A DNA stretch of 64,000 bases from Marinospirillum alkalitolerans (lineage in GTDB: Bacteria > Pseudomonadota > Gammaproteobacteria > Pseudomonadales > Halomonadaceae): NCBI RefSeq assembly GCF_045055655.1, contig NZ_JBANFI010000002.1, positions 372,001 through 436,000 of the forward strand, in the 5' to 3' direction. The notes beneath the pieces are model-generated. The model was not told the origin of the DNA. It made no database searches and saw only the letters and a list, made by a program, of their open reading frames with translations. This document shows, piece by piece, positions 25,478 to 34,163 of the stretch. The position numbers and the translations under genes are program-made. Numbering within the stretch: position 1 is the first letter of the stretch; each line of letters begins with the position of its first letter.

Positions 25478-27379
25478 GTGGATTATCCAACCCGTTTTGA
25501 TGTTCTTGTCATCGGTGGTGGTCATGCTGGAACGGAAGCCGCTTTGGCTGCTGCACGTATGGGCTGTCAAACCCTGCTCTTAACGCATAATGTTGAGACG
25601 CTGGGCCAGATGTCATGTAACCCCGCCATTGGCGGCATAGGGAAAAGCCATCTTGTGCGCGAAGTCGATGCGCTGGGTGGTGCGATGGCACTGGCCACAG
25701 ATCAAGCCGGTATCCAATTCCGTGTTTTGAATTCGCGTAAAGGCCCTGCTGTGCGCGCCACACGGGCACAGGCTGATCGGATTCTTTACAAGGCCGCGAT
25801 TCGCCATATTCTTGAAAACCAGCCTAACTTGTCGATCTTTCAACAGGCTGTGGATGATTTAATCATTGAAGGTGATCAAGTCACTGGTGCGGTCACTCAA
25901 GCCGGTATTCGCTTTTATGCCACCAGCGTGGTGCTTACCGCAGGAACCTTCCTTGGTGGATTGATTCATGTGGGGATGAATCATTATTCAGGTGGACGCG
26001 CTGGTGATCCCCCCGCTCAAGCCTTGTCTCACCGATTACGTGAGCGTCCCTTCCGTATCGGCCGCCTCAAAACTGGAACGCCGCCGCGTATCGATGCACG
26101 CAGTGTCGACTTTTCAGTCATGGAAGCTCAGCCGGGTGATCAACCTCTGCCAGTGATGTCTTTTATGGGCTCAGTTGAGCAACATCCCCAGCAGATCAGC
26201 TGTTATATCACCCATACCAATGAGCGCACGCATGAGATCATTCGCCAGAATCTAGATCGCTCACCGATGTACTCAGGTGTCATCGAAGGCATAGGGCCAC
26301 GCTACTGCCCTTCGATCGAAGACAAGATCCATCGCTTTGCCGATAAATCCAGCCATCAGGTCTTTATTGAGCCTGAAGGGTTAACGACCCATGAACTCTA
26401 CCCAAATGGCATTTCTACCTCTTTGCCCTTTGATGTGCAGTTGGATCTGGTGCGCAGTATTCGTGGTTTAGAGCAGGCGCACATTACGCGTCCTGGTTAT
26501 GCCATCGAGTACGACTACTTTAATCCACAGGATTTAAAAGCCAGCCTTGAGACCAAGTTGATTCATAACCTCTTCTTTGCAGGGCAGATTAATGGCACCA
26601 CTGGCTATGAAGAGGCCGCCGCACAAGGGCTACTTGCAGGCACCAATGCTGCATTGCGTGCGCAGGATAAAGAGGCCTGGAGTCTACGTCGCGATGAGGC
26701 CTATCTTGGTGTTCTCGTCGATGATTTGATTACTCTGGGTACCAGCGAGCCTTATCGCATGTTCACCTCACGCGCTGAATATCGTTTACTGCTGCGTGAA
26801 GACAATGCGGATTTGCGCCTGACAGAACAAGGCCGCGCCTTGGGCTTGGTGGATGACCAGCGTTGGGCCGCTTTTGAGAAAAAGCGTGAGGCGATCGAGG
26901 CTGAAAAAGCGCGTTTCAAAGCCACGTGGATCCAGCCCAAAAGCGAGGCCGCTCAAGCCTTAGCCGCGCGACTCAGCCAGCCTTTAACACGTGAACATAG
27001 CTTGGAAGATCTCCTGCGCCGCCCTGAGCTGGAGTATGCCGATCTGGCCCCTTGGGCCGCAGGGGAGGCGGTTGAAGATCCAGCGGTACAAGATCAGGTC
27101 CAAACTCAGATCAAATATGCTGGCTATATCGAGCGCCAAGCCTTGGAGATTGAAAAGCTGCGTAAAGAAGAGCAAACGCGCCTTCCTGCAGATTTGGATT
27201 ATGCACAGGTGGATGGCTTATCGAACGAAATCAAGAATAAGCTGATTCAGCAGCATCCAGAAACCCTTGGCCAAGCACGGCGGATTCCTGGTGTGACCCC
27301 AGCGGCGCTTTCGATGCTGTTGATACATCTGAAAAAGCGTAGTCTGGCAGCCAACCATTCAGCTGAGTCAGCGCTATGA
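25478..27379 (+). CDS. mnmG: tRNA uridine-5-carboxymethylaminomethyl modification enzyme MnmG
   Basis: FAD-dependent partner of MnmE in wobble-uridine modification. 633 residues with the FAD-binding FDVLVIGGGHAGTEAA, the conserved MSCNPAIGGIGKSHL, the KTGTPPR segment, GQINGTTGYEEAAAQG and the C-terminal helical domain. The start is a GTG at 25478 with TGAGGTG at a good distance; another GTG six bases upstream overlaps that ribosome binding site. A possible extended -10 TATACT lies at 25435-25440. The last bases overlap rsmG as ATGA. Confidence 0.97.
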   Translation: MDYPTRFDVLVIGGGHAGTEAALAAARMGCQTLLLTHNVETLGQMSCNPAIGGIGKSHLVREVDALGGAMALATDQAGIQFRVLNSRKGPAVRATRAQADRILYKAAIRHILENQPNLSIFQQAVDDLIIEGDQVTGAVTQAGIRFYATSVVLTAGTFLGGLIHVGMNHYSGGRAGDPPAQALSHRLRERPFRIGRLKTGTPPRIDARSVDFSVMEAQPGDQPLPVMSFMGSVEQHPQQISCYITHTNERTHEIIRQNLDRSPMYSGVIEGIGPRYCPSIEDKIHRFADKSSHQVFIEPEGLTTHELYPNGISTSLPFDVQLDLVRSIRGLEQAHITRPGYAIEYDYFNPQDLKASLETKLIHNLFFAGQINGTTGYEEAAAQGLLAGTNAALRAQDKEAWSLRRDEAYLGVLVDDLITLGTSEPYRMFTSRAEYRLLLREDNADLRLTEQGRALGLVDDQRWAAFEKKREAIEAEKARFKATWIQPKSEAAQALAARLSQPLTREHSLEDLLRRPELEYADLAPWAAGEAVEDPAVQDQVQTQIKYAGYIERQALEIEKLRKEEQTRLPADLDYAQVDGLSNEIKNKLIQQHPETLGQARRIPGVTPAALSMLLIHLKKRSLAANHSAESAL

Positions 27380-28023
27380 AGGGCTGGGATCAAGACGCGC
27401 TGCGACAGCAGCTAGCACAAGGGATGATGGATCTTCAGCAAGAAGCCAGTGATCAACAGCTCGATCAACTGATCAGTTATCTTGCCCTCTTGTCGAAATG
27501 GAACCAAGCCTATAACCTCACTGCCGTGCGTGATCCACAAGAGATGGTGGTACGGCATCTGCTGGATAGTCTGAGTCTGTTGCCCTATATCGCAGCGGGT
27601 GAGCTGCTGGATGTGGGGTCTGGCGCAGGCTTGCCCTCGATTCCGATCGCGATTATGCGTCCTGATCTGCAAGTCAGATCAGTGGATTCGAATGGCAAAA
27701 AGGTGCGTTTTCAGGTGCAAGTCAAAGCCGCTTTACAGCTTGATCACTTTGATGTGACACAAGTGCGCGTAGAAGAGCACCAGCCCTTGGCCAAAAGCCC
27801 TCAGATTGTGAGCCGTGCCTTTGCCAGCTTGCAGGATTTTATTCAGTGGACAGAAGAGCTAGCGACTGAGGATGCTCGCTGGCTGGCGATGAAAGGCCAG
27901 TGGCCAGAAGAAGAACTGGCGGCCTTACCCGCAGGCTTTGCTCTGGCTGAATCGCATAGCCTGCAAGTACCCGGTGAAAGCGCACAAAGGCACCTGTTGA
28001 TTATCCAGAGGCAAACAACTTAA
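27376..28023 (+). CDS. rsmG: 16S rRNA (guanine-527-N7)-methyltransferase RsmG
   Basis: Methylates G527 of 16S rRNA using S-adenosylmethionine. 215 residues with the SAM-binding LLDVGSGAGLPSIPIAI, the N-terminal KWNQAYNLTAVRDPQEMVVRHLLDSL and SRAFASLQDF typical of the GidB family. It is translationally coupled to mnmG through an ATGA overlap and is followed 12 bases later by parA, the usual gid-par arrangement. Confidence 0.97.
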   Translation: MKGWDQDALRQQLAQGMMDLQQEASDQQLDQLISYLALLSKWNQAYNLTAVRDPQEMVVRHLLDSLSLLPYIAAGELLDVGSGAGLPSIPIAIMRPDLQVRSVDSNGKKVRFQVQVKAALQLDHFDVTQVRVEEHQPLAKSPQIVSRAFASLQDFIQWTEELATEDARWLAMKGQWPEEELAALPAGFALAESHSLQVPGESAQRHLLIIQRQTT

Positions 28024-28035
28024 AGGACACTCGCT

Positions 28036-28821
28036 GTGACGCAGATTTTTGCCGTAACCAACCAGAAGGGGGGTGTGGGTAAAACAACCACCTGTATCAA
28101 CCTCGCGGCGTCGCTTGTGGCGACTAAGCGTAAAGTGCTGCTCGTCGATATGGACCCACAGGGACATGCTACGCTAGGCAGCGGTGTGGATAAAAAATCG
28201 CTCCAGCATTCCCTTTACGATGTACTTTTAGCTGAGGTTGCTGCCAGTGCAGCCGTGTTGAAGACCGACCCCGCAGGCTATGATCTGCTGCCCGCCAATG
28301 TTGATCTGGCGGGCGCAGAAATTGCACTGATCGATCAGCCGCAGCGCGAGCGACGTCTTAGCCAAGCCTTAGCAAGTCTTGAAGCCCAGTATGATTTTAT
28401 TCTGATTGATTGCCCGCCCTCGCTGAATCTACTCACCTTGAATGCCTTAACCGCAGCGCGTGGTGTACTGGTGCCTGTACAGTGCGAGTTTTACGCTTTA
28501 GAAGGCTTGGCCTCGCTGATGGAAACCCTTGAGCGTGTTGCACTTTCTGTCAATCCGGGTTTACAAATCACGGGTATCCTGCGCACCATGTATGATCCAC
28601 GTAATAGCTTGACTAAAGATGTGTCCGCGCAACTGATCGCCCATTTTGATCAGCGGGTACTGGGCACAGTGATTCCGCGCAATATTCGCCTTGCCGAAGC
28701 GCCAAGCTATGGTGTGCCCGTGTTAAGTTATGATCCGAAATCCAAAGGGAGCTTGGCCTATCTGGCTCTCGCCGGTGAGCTACTACGTAAATCAGCGGCA
28801 GCGGCTCCAGCCGTGAATTAA
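28036..28821 (+). CDS. parA: Chromosome partitioning ATPase ParA (Soj)
   Basis: Walker-type ATPase that binds DNA non-specifically and moves ParB-parS complexes apart. 261 residues beginning IFAVTNQKGGVGKTTTCINL with the deviant Walker A (KGGVGKTT), switch regions LLVDMDPQGHAT and FILIDCPPSLNLLTLNAL. The start is a GTG with AAAGGA upstream. A perfect DnaA box lies within the gene at 28185-28193 (minus). Its partner parB follows 36 bases later; two parS sites are in recF and dnaN. Confidence 0.97.
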   Translation: MTQIFAVTNQKGGVGKTTTCINLAASLVATKRKVLLVDMDPQGHATLGSGVDKKSLQHSLYDVLLAEVAASAAVLKTDPAGYDLLPANVDLAGAEIALIDQPQRERRLSQALASLEAQYDFILIDCPPSLNLLTLNALTAARGVLVPVQCEFYALEGLASLMETLERVALSVNPGLQITGILRTMYDPRNSLTKDVSAQLIAHFDQRVLGTVIPRNIRLAEAPSYGVPVLSYDPKSKGSLAYLALAGELLRKSAAAAPAVN

Positions 28822-28857
28822 TCGTTTTTCTCTTTCACAAAAAGGTCACCTAGATAG

Positions 28858-29739
28858 ATGAATATGGCAAAGAAACGTGGATTAGGTCGTGGCCTGGATG
28901 CCTTGCTTGGTGCGGCCAAATCACCTGAAGCGCCTTTAGCCACGACAGAGCAGGAGCAGCTGGTTCAGCTCCCGATCGAGTTTTTACAGCCAGGCCAATA
29001 TCAGCCTCGGCGAGATATGCACAGCGAGGCCTTGGAAGAGCTGGCGGCATCGATTCGCCAACAAGGGATTATGCAGCCGATTCTGGTGCGCCATCTTGGG
29101 CCAGATCGCTACGAGATTATTGCTGGAGAAAGGCGTTGGCGCGCTGCGCAACTGGCGCAACTGGAGAAGGTCCCCTGTCTGATCCGTGAAGCAGAAGATC
29201 GGGATGTGGTGGCCTTGGCCCTGATCGAAAATTTACAGCGTGAAGATCTTAACCCGATTGAAGAAGCCATCGCGCTGCAAAGGTTGCAAAAAGAATTCAG
29301 TCTGACCCAGCAGCAGGTTGCCGAAGCCGTTGGTAAATCACGCAGTGGTATCAGTAATTTGCTGCGCTTGCTCCAGCTGCATCCAGAGGTACGCATTCTT
29401 TTAGAGCATGGCGATCTTGAGATGGGGCATGCGCGAGCCTTACTGAGTTTAGAGGCTCAGGATCAGTGTCAAGCAGCGCGTCAGGTGGTCGCACAGGGTT
29501 TATCGGTACGTCAGACTGAAAGTTTGGTTAAAAAATGGGCACAACCGAATCGCGACGAGCCGAGCCAGAAGGCAAAAGATCCAGATATCCAGCGGCTTGA
29601 AGAAAAGCTCCAAGCCTTGATCGGCGCACCGGTCAAAATTCATCATTCCGCGAAGGGTAAGGGACGCTTAGAAATTGGTTACTCCAGCTTGGATGAGCTA
29701 GATGGGATACTCAATCGCTGGCGAATTGAGGCTGGCTGA
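28858..29739 (+). CDS. parB: Chromosome partitioning protein ParB (Spo0J)
   Basis: CTP-dependent DNA clamp that loads at parS and spreads. 293 residues: RGLGRGLDALLG at the N-terminus (ParA-stimulating end), the CTP-binding core with GERRWRAAQLA and ENLQREDLNPIEEA, a helix-turn-helix (LTQQQVAEAVGKSRSGISNLLRLLQL) that reads parS (shown as family motif QVAEAVGKSRSGISN), and a C-terminal dimer domain. Starts at 28858 or two codons later (28864) are both possible; the distance to AAGG favours the first. Confidence 0.97.
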   Translation: MNMAKKRGLGRGLDALLGAAKSPEAPLATTEQEQLVQLPIEFLQPGQYQPRRDMHSEALEELAASIRQQGIMQPILVRHLGPDRYEIIAGERRWRAAQLAQLEKVPCLIREAEDRDVVALALIENLQREDLNPIEEAIALQRLQKEFSLTQQQVAEAVGKSRSGISNLLRLLQLHPEVRILLEHGDLEMGHARALLSLEAQDQCQAARQVVAQGLSVRQTESLVKKWAQPNRDEPSQKAKDPDIQRLEEKLQALIGAPVKIHHSAKGKGRLEIGYSSLDELDGILNRWRIEAG

Positions 29740-29801
29740 GGTAGCAAAATAACAGGATCTTGCACCTTGGTCTTATTTGACTCGACAGACAGCGCTTATT
29801 G

Positions 29802-29830
29802 TTGAACAGAGATAGCGAAATCTCTATAAT
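29802..29830 (+). promoter_or_regulatory. Promoter of the ATP synthase operon
   Basis: TTGAAC (29802-29807), a 17-base spacer and a perfect TATAAT (29825-29830), 58 bases before atpI. This is the best-looking housekeeping promoter in the window. Confidence 0.8.
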
Positions 29831-29888
29831 CCAAGCCCTGCTAAGCATGGCTGTCTACAATTTCAGTGTCCTAGAAGGTAAGAAAAAT

Positions 29889-30257
29889 ATGGCTGCTGTA
29901 CCCCTGCCGCCTTTTAGAAAGCTGATTGCAGGACAAGTCCTTGTTGGAAGCCTCGTTGTGATTGGGGCAGAGTGGTTTTGGCCTGGGAGTGGCCTCTCCG
30001 CATTCTGGGGTGGCGTCATCGCCATAGTGCCCCAGATTTTTTTTGCCCTGCTGGTGTTCAGACATCGTGGTGCAAGAAAAGTGCAGCAAGCGGTGCAGTT
30101 GCTTTTACTCGGTGCCGCCGTGAAGTTTGGTTTGACGTTTGCATTATTCGTCGTGGTTTTTGCGCTAGTGCAACCCTCAAACCCTATTTCCCTATTATGT
30201 GCTTACATCGCAGTCATCTCGGTTCATTGGTTAGCACCAACGCTAATGCGATCCTGA
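29889..30257 (+). CDS. atpI: ATP synthase subunit I
   Basis: Small four-helix membrane protein that precedes the F1Fo genes and is thought to help c-ring assembly or Mg2+ uptake. 122 residues, beginning MAAVPLPPFRKLIAGQVLVG, with four hydrophobic segments and the FRHRGARK loop. A longer in-frame start at 29799 would lie upstream of the promoter -10 and is rejected. First gene of the atp operon, 27 bases before atpB. Confidence 0.9.
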   Translation: MAAVPLPPFRKLIAGQVLVGSLVVIGAEWFWPGSGLSAFWGGVIAIVPQIFFALLVFRHRGARKVQQAVQLLLLGAAVKFGLTFALFVVVFALVQPSNPISLLCAYIAVISVHWLAPTLMRS

Positions 30258-30284
30258 TGCTGCACTAACAGATCGAGGCTGATC

Positions 30285-31121
30285 ATGGCAGATACACCTG
30301 TAGAATACATACAGCACCACTTGTCAAACCTGACATTTGGAAAACATCCTGAACATGGTTGGATGCTGGCAGAAAAAAGCAGCCAAGCCGTTGAGATGGG
30401 TTTTTGGTCTATCCATGTGGATACCATGCTTTGGTCTATCCTGATGGGTGTGCTCTTCTTGTTTGTTTTTAAGAAAGCAGCGAATGCCGCAACCTCTGGT
30501 GTTCCAGGTGGATTGCAAAACTTTGTTGAGATGTGCTTTGAGTTCGTCGAAAACATGGTGAAGCAAACCTTCCACGGTCGTAATCCGGTGATTGCTCCGC
30601 TGGCACTGACGATTTTCGTGTGGATCTTCCTGATGAACAGCCTCAAATGGTTGCCTGTGGATTGGATTCCTGAGTTGGCCATGGCGACCGGTCTGGTGAA
30701 CTATTTCAAGATCGTCCCGACAACTGATCCTAATGCCACTTTTGGTCTGTCCTTGGGTGTGTTCTTCCTGATTATCTTCTACAGCATCAAGGTGAAAGGT
30801 GGATTTGGCTTCCTTAAAGAACTGTCCTTCACACCTTTTAATCATTGGTTGTTCATTCCCTTCAACCTCTTCCTTGAGGTGCTGGGTCTGCTGACTAAAC
30901 CTGTTACTCTTGCCCTGCGTTTGTTTGGTAACATGTATGCTGGTGAGGTGGTCTTTATTCTGATCGCCTTGACCTTCGGCGCAGGCTGGATTATGGCCAT
31001 CCTTGGTGTAGGTATGCAGTGGGTTTGGGCTGTTTTCCACCTGCTGGTCATTCCTTTGCAAGCCTTTATCTTCATGGTGCTGACGATCGTTTACTTGAGC
31101 GCAGCACACGAAGACCACTAA
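30285..31121 (+). CDS. atpB: F1Fo ATP synthase subunit a
   Basis: Membrane stator subunit carrying the two proton half-channels. 278 residues. The essential arginine is in the conserved LTKPVTLALRLFGNMYAGEVV segment (key RLFGNMYAGE), and the C-terminal helix has FHLLVIPLQAFIFMVLTIVYL. The N-terminal MADTPVEYIQHHLSNL is typical of Pseudomonas-type subunit a. A stem-loop follows before atpE. Confidence 0.97.
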   Translation: MADTPVEYIQHHLSNLTFGKHPEHGWMLAEKSSQAVEMGFWSIHVDTMLWSILMGVLFLFVFKKAANAATSGVPGGLQNFVEMCFEFVENMVKQTFHGRNPVIAPLALTIFVWIFLMNSLKWLPVDWIPELAMATGLVNYFKIVPTTDPNATFGLSLGVFFLIIFYSIKVKGGFGFLKELSFTPFNHWLFIPFNLFLEVLGLLTKPVTLALRLFGNMYAGEVVFILIALTFGAGWIMAILGVGMQWVWAVFHLLVIPLQAFIFMVLTIVYLSAAHEDH

Positions 31122-31127
31122 TCTTGT

Positions 31128-31158
31128 GCCTTTCATGCCAAATTAAGGTGTGAAAGGC
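31128..31158 (+). other. Intercistronic stem-loop atpB-atpE
   Basis: GCCTTTCA (31128-31135) pairs perfectly with TGAAAGGC (31151-31158) over a 15-base loop; no U tract follows. Confidence 0.5.
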
Positions 31159-31212
31159 CAACATTTAGCAGTAAATTTCAACCTCAACCAACCTTAAAGT
31201 TAGGAGTAATAC

Positions 31213-31440
31213 ATGGAACTCGTCATTCTTGCAGCTGCAATCATTATCAGTACTGCCGCCCTGGCAACTGGTTTCGGTTTTGCCATCTTAGGAGGCAAGT
31301 TGTTAGAGTCTACAGCACGTCAGCCTGAGCTGGGCGCACAGCTGCAAACAAAAACCTTCATCATGGCTGGTCTGTTGGACGCCGTACCCATGATCGGTGT
31401 TGGTATTGCAATGTACCTGATCTTCGTAGTGGCTGGTTAA
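31213..31440 (+). CDS. atpE: F1Fo ATP synthase subunit c
   Basis: Forms the rotating proteolipid ring. 75 residues, two transmembrane helices joined by the polar loop with ARQPE (residues 35-39). The proton-carrying carboxylate is Asp56 in MAGLLDAVPMIGVGIAMY; the Na+-binding residues of sodium-type rings are not evident, so it is a proton enzyme. TTAGGAG precedes the ATG, and an 11-bp stem-loop follows, consistent with c being needed in about tenfold excess. Confidence 0.97.
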   Translation: MELVILAAAIIISTAALATGFGFAILGGKLLESTARQPELGAQLQTKTFIMAGLLDAVPMIGVGIAMYLIFVVAG

Positions 31441-31453
31441 GGTTGATTCAGTT

Positions 31454-31479
31454 TAAGGCCGGTCTTTTGATCGGCCTTA
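31454..31479 (+). other. Intercistronic stem-loop atpE-atpF
   Basis: TAAGGCCGGTC (31454-31464) pairs with GATCGGCCTTA (31469-31479), one G-U pair, over a TTTT loop. There is no trailing U run, so it looks like an mRNA stabiliser or partial attenuator rather than a terminator. Confidence 0.65.
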
Positions 31480-31522
31480 GCAGGATTCAACACCGCAACG
31501 AAAAGGCAAAAGGTACAGCGCT

Positions 31523-31993
31523 ATGAATATGAATATGACCATTTTCGGTCAGTCTATAGCTTTTGCAGTCTTTGTCTGGTTTTGTATGAAGTATGTATGG
31601 CCACCGATTTCAGCGGCCATGCGTGAACGCCAGAAGAAAATTGCTGAAGGTCTGGATTCAGCGAGCCGCGCTCAGCGTGACTTGGAATTGGCGCAAGAAA
31701 AAGCCACTGAGAGTCTGCGTGAGGCCAAAGATCAGGCCGCTCAGATTCTGGAGCAGGCTAACAAACGCGCTAGTTTGATGATCGAAGAAGCCAAAGAGCA
31801 AGCTCGTGCTGAAGGCGAACGTCTGATCGAAGCCGCTAAAGCAGAAATTAGCCAAGAGATTAATCGCGCTAAAGATGAGCTGCGTGATCAGATTTCTCAC
31901 CTGATTGTTCAGGGTGCAGAGCAGATCCTTGAAAGCTCTGTGGATGAGAAAGCGCACGGCGAGCTAGTCAACAAACTCGCTCAACAACTCTAA
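31523..31993 (+). CDS. atpF: F1Fo ATP synthase subunit b
   Basis: Peripheral stalk subunit. 156 residues: one N-terminal transmembrane helix (TIFGQSIAFAVFVWFCMKYV) and a long Ala/Glu/Lys-rich helix forming a parallel coiled coil, ending near the delta-binding C-terminus. The standard single b-type length argues against a b/b' pair. Nine bases before atpH. Confidence 0.97.
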   Translation: MNMNMTIFGQSIAFAVFVWFCMKYVWPPISAAMRERQKKIAEGLDSASRAQRDLELAQEKATESLREAKDQAAQILEQANKRASLMIEEAKEQARAEGERLIEAAKAEISQEINRAKDELRDQISHLIVQGAEQILESSVDEKAHGELVNKLAQQL

Positions 31994-32005
31994 GCGAGGT
32001 GTTTG

Positions 32006-32542
32006 ATGGCTGACAAGAATACACTTGCCAGGCCCTATGCAAAGGCCGCTTTTGAGTATGCACTTAGTGAAGGCAAGCTAACAGAGTGGTCAGCAATGCT
32101 GAACTTTGTTGCCCAGGTGGCAATGGATTCTCAGGTTGTTGAGCTGCTCAAAGCACCTGCATTAAGCAGTAAAGATAAAGCCGCACTGATGCTCGATCTT
32201 GGTCAAGCCAAGCTGGATGATCAGGGCAAAAACTTTATCGCTTTGCTGAGTGAACAAGGTCGTTTACCACTGATTCCTGTCATTGCTGAGATCTATGAAG
32301 AATTCAAGGCAGAGCAGGAAAAGTCTGTTGAAGCGGAAATCCGCACAGCATTTGAGTTAAGCCAAGAACAGCAGCAGGTTCTGATTGCCGCACTCAAAAA
32401 ACGACTCAATCGTGAGGTGAGCCTCAAGATTGTTCTCGATAAGCGTCTCATAGGCGGTGTGATTATTCGCACCGGTGACCTGGTGATCGATGGCTCGCTT
32501 CGCGGCAAACTCGCGAAACTGGCCGAGTCATTGAAATCCTGA
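32006..32542 (+). CDS. atpH: F1Fo ATP synthase subunit delta
   Basis: Connects the b stalk with the top of F1. 178 residues with ARPYAKAAFEYAL at the N-terminus and the conserved LDKRLIGGVIIRTGDLVIDGS near the C-terminus (key RLIGGVIIR). GAGG lies seven bases before the ATG at 32006; an in-frame TTG one codon upstream is less likely. 16 bases separate it from atpA. Confidence 0.96.
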   Translation: MADKNTLARPYAKAAFEYALSEGKLTEWSAMLNFVAQVAMDSQVVELLKAPALSSKDKAALMLDLGQAKLDDQGKNFIALLSEQGRLPLIPVIAEIYEEFKAEQEKSVEAEIRTAFELSQEQQQVLIAALKKRLNREVSLKIVLDKRLIGGVIIRTGDLVIDGSLRGKLAKLAESLKS

Positions 32543-32558
32543 TTTTGAGGGACAAGGC

Positions 32559-34103
32559 ATGCAGCAACTGAATCCATCTGAGATCAGTGACATTATCAAG
32601 AAGCGCATCGGTAACTTGGATGTCACTTCGAAAGCCCAAAACGAGGGCACCATCGTCAGCGTTGCTGATGGTATCGTGAAGATTCACGGTCTCGGCGATG
32701 TGATGTACGGTGAAATGATTGAGTTTGAACAGGGCTCTTTTGGTATGGCCCTGAACCTAGAGCGCGACTCTGTCGGTGTGGTTGTACTGGGTGATTACCT
32801 CGGCCTAGCCGAAGGTCAATCCGCTCGTTGTACTGGCCGCATCCTGGAAGTCCCCGTCGGTGATGAACTGCTGGGACGTGTTGTGGATGCTCTGGGTAAT
32901 CCGATTGACGGCAAAGGCCCGATTGAAGCGAAGCAGACCGACGCAGTTGAGAAGGTTGCTCCTGGTGTTATCTGGCGTAAGAGCGTTGATCAGCCTCTGC
33001 AAACAGGTTACAAGGCCGTTGACGCCATGGTACCTGTTGGTCGCGGTCAGCGTGAGCTGATCATCGGTGACCGTCAGATAGGTAAAACAGCCATCGCTGT
33101 TGACGCCATCATCAACCAGAAAAACTCTGGCGTGAAGTGTATCTACGTTGCCGTTGGTCAGAAGCAATCGACCATTGCTAACGTTGTGCGCAAGCTGGAA
33201 GAGCACGGTGCTCTGGCTCACACCATCGTTGTTGTGGCTTCTGCTTCTGAAGCGGCTGCACTGCAATTTATCGCACCTTACTCTGGTTGCACCATGGGTG
33301 AGTATTTCCGTGACCGTGGTCAGGATGCACTGATTGTTTATGATGATTTGACCAAGCAAGCTTGGGCTTACCGTCAGATCTCTCTGCTGCTGAAGCGCCC
33401 ACCCGGCCGTGAAGCCTACCCTGGTGACGTTTTCTATCTCCACTCACGCTTGCTTGAGCGCGCATCACGCGTTAGCGAAGAGTATGTTGAGCAGTTCACC
33501 AAGGGTGAAGTGAAAGGTCAAACCGGTTCTTTAACCGCGCTGCCGATCATCGAAACCCAAGGTGGTGACGTTTCTGCTTTCGTACCCACCAACGTGATCT
33601 CGATCACTGACGGTCAGATCTTCGTTGAAACCAACCTGTTCAACTCAGGCATCCGTCCTGCGATGAACGCGGGTATCTCGGTTTCGCGTGTTGGTGGTGC
33701 AGCTCAGACCAAAATCATCAAGAAGCTCGGCGGTGGTATTCGTCTGGCTCTGGCTCAGTACCGTGAATTGGCGGCCTTCTCTCAGTTTGCTTCAGATTTG
33801 GATGAAGCAACGCGTAAGCAGCTGGAGCATGGTCAGCGTGTCACCGAGCTGATGAAGCAAAACCAGTATGCACCAATGAGCATTGCTGAAATGGGTGTAT
33901 CACTGTTTGCTGCTGAAAACCATTTCCTGGATGACATTGAAGTCAGCAAGATTCTGCCCTTCGAAAAAGCCCTGCACGCTTATATGAATAGCGAGCAGAG
34001 CGAACTGATGAAGCAGATCAATGCAACAGGTGATTTCTCTAAAGAAATCGAAGCGGCCCTCAAATCTGCTATTGAGCAGTTTAAGGCAACCCAGTCCTGG
34101 TAA
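32559..34103 (+). CDS. atpA: F1Fo ATP synthase subunit alpha
   Basis: Non-catalytic nucleotide-binding subunit of the F1 hexamer. 514 residues, beginning MQQLNPSEISDIIKKRI, with the P-loop GDRQIGKTA, the VVDALGNPIDGKGPI segment and the conserved QFASDLDEATRKQL in the C-terminal domain. A hairpin follows in the gap before atpG. Confidence 0.98.
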   Translation: MQQLNPSEISDIIKKRIGNLDVTSKAQNEGTIVSVADGIVKIHGLGDVMYGEMIEFEQGSFGMALNLERDSVGVVVLGDYLGLAEGQSARCTGRILEVPVGDELLGRVVDALGNPIDGKGPIEAKQTDAVEKVAPGVIWRKSVDQPLQTGYKAVDAMVPVGRGQRELIIGDRQIGKTAIAVDAIINQKNSGVKCIYVAVGQKQSTIANVVRKLEEHGALAHTIVVVASASEAAALQFIAPYSGCTMGEYFRDRGQDALIVYDDLTKQAWAYRQISLLLKRPPGREAYPGDVFYLHSRLLERASRVSEEYVEQFTKGEVKGQTGSLTALPIIETQGGDVSAFVPTNVISITDGQIFVETNLFNSGIRPAMNAGISVSRVGGAAQTKIIKKLGGGIRLALAQYRELAAFSQFASDLDEATRKQLEHGQRVTELMKQNQYAPMSIAEMGVSLFAAENHFLDDIEVSKILPFEKALHAYMNSEQSELMKQINATGDFSKEIEAALKSAIEQFKATQSW

Positions 34104-34140
34104 GTGCGAAGGAATCGGTGTGATGCCGGTTCCTGCACTT
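34102..34140 (+). other. Intercistronic stem-loop atpA-atpG
   Basis: Outer arms AAGTGC (34102-34107) and GCACTT (34135-34140), inner arms GGAATCGG (34111-34118) and CCGGTTCC (34126-34133), with a small internal loop. No U tract. Confidence 0.55.
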
Positions 34141-34163
34141 GTTGGCTAAGAAGGCGAAAGCGT

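Noticed and set aside
26915..26932. CCACGTGG in mnmG and a CACGTG near 26988 as further parS sites
   Set aside because: Only the central CACGTG matches; the flanking GTTT/AAAC positions needed by ParB are not conserved.
34104..34163. Upstream GTG start for atpG adding 20 residues
   Set aside because: The extension is Arg/Cys-rich, unlike any gamma subunit, and coincides with an intercistronic hairpin; the ATG at 34164 gives the family N-terminus.
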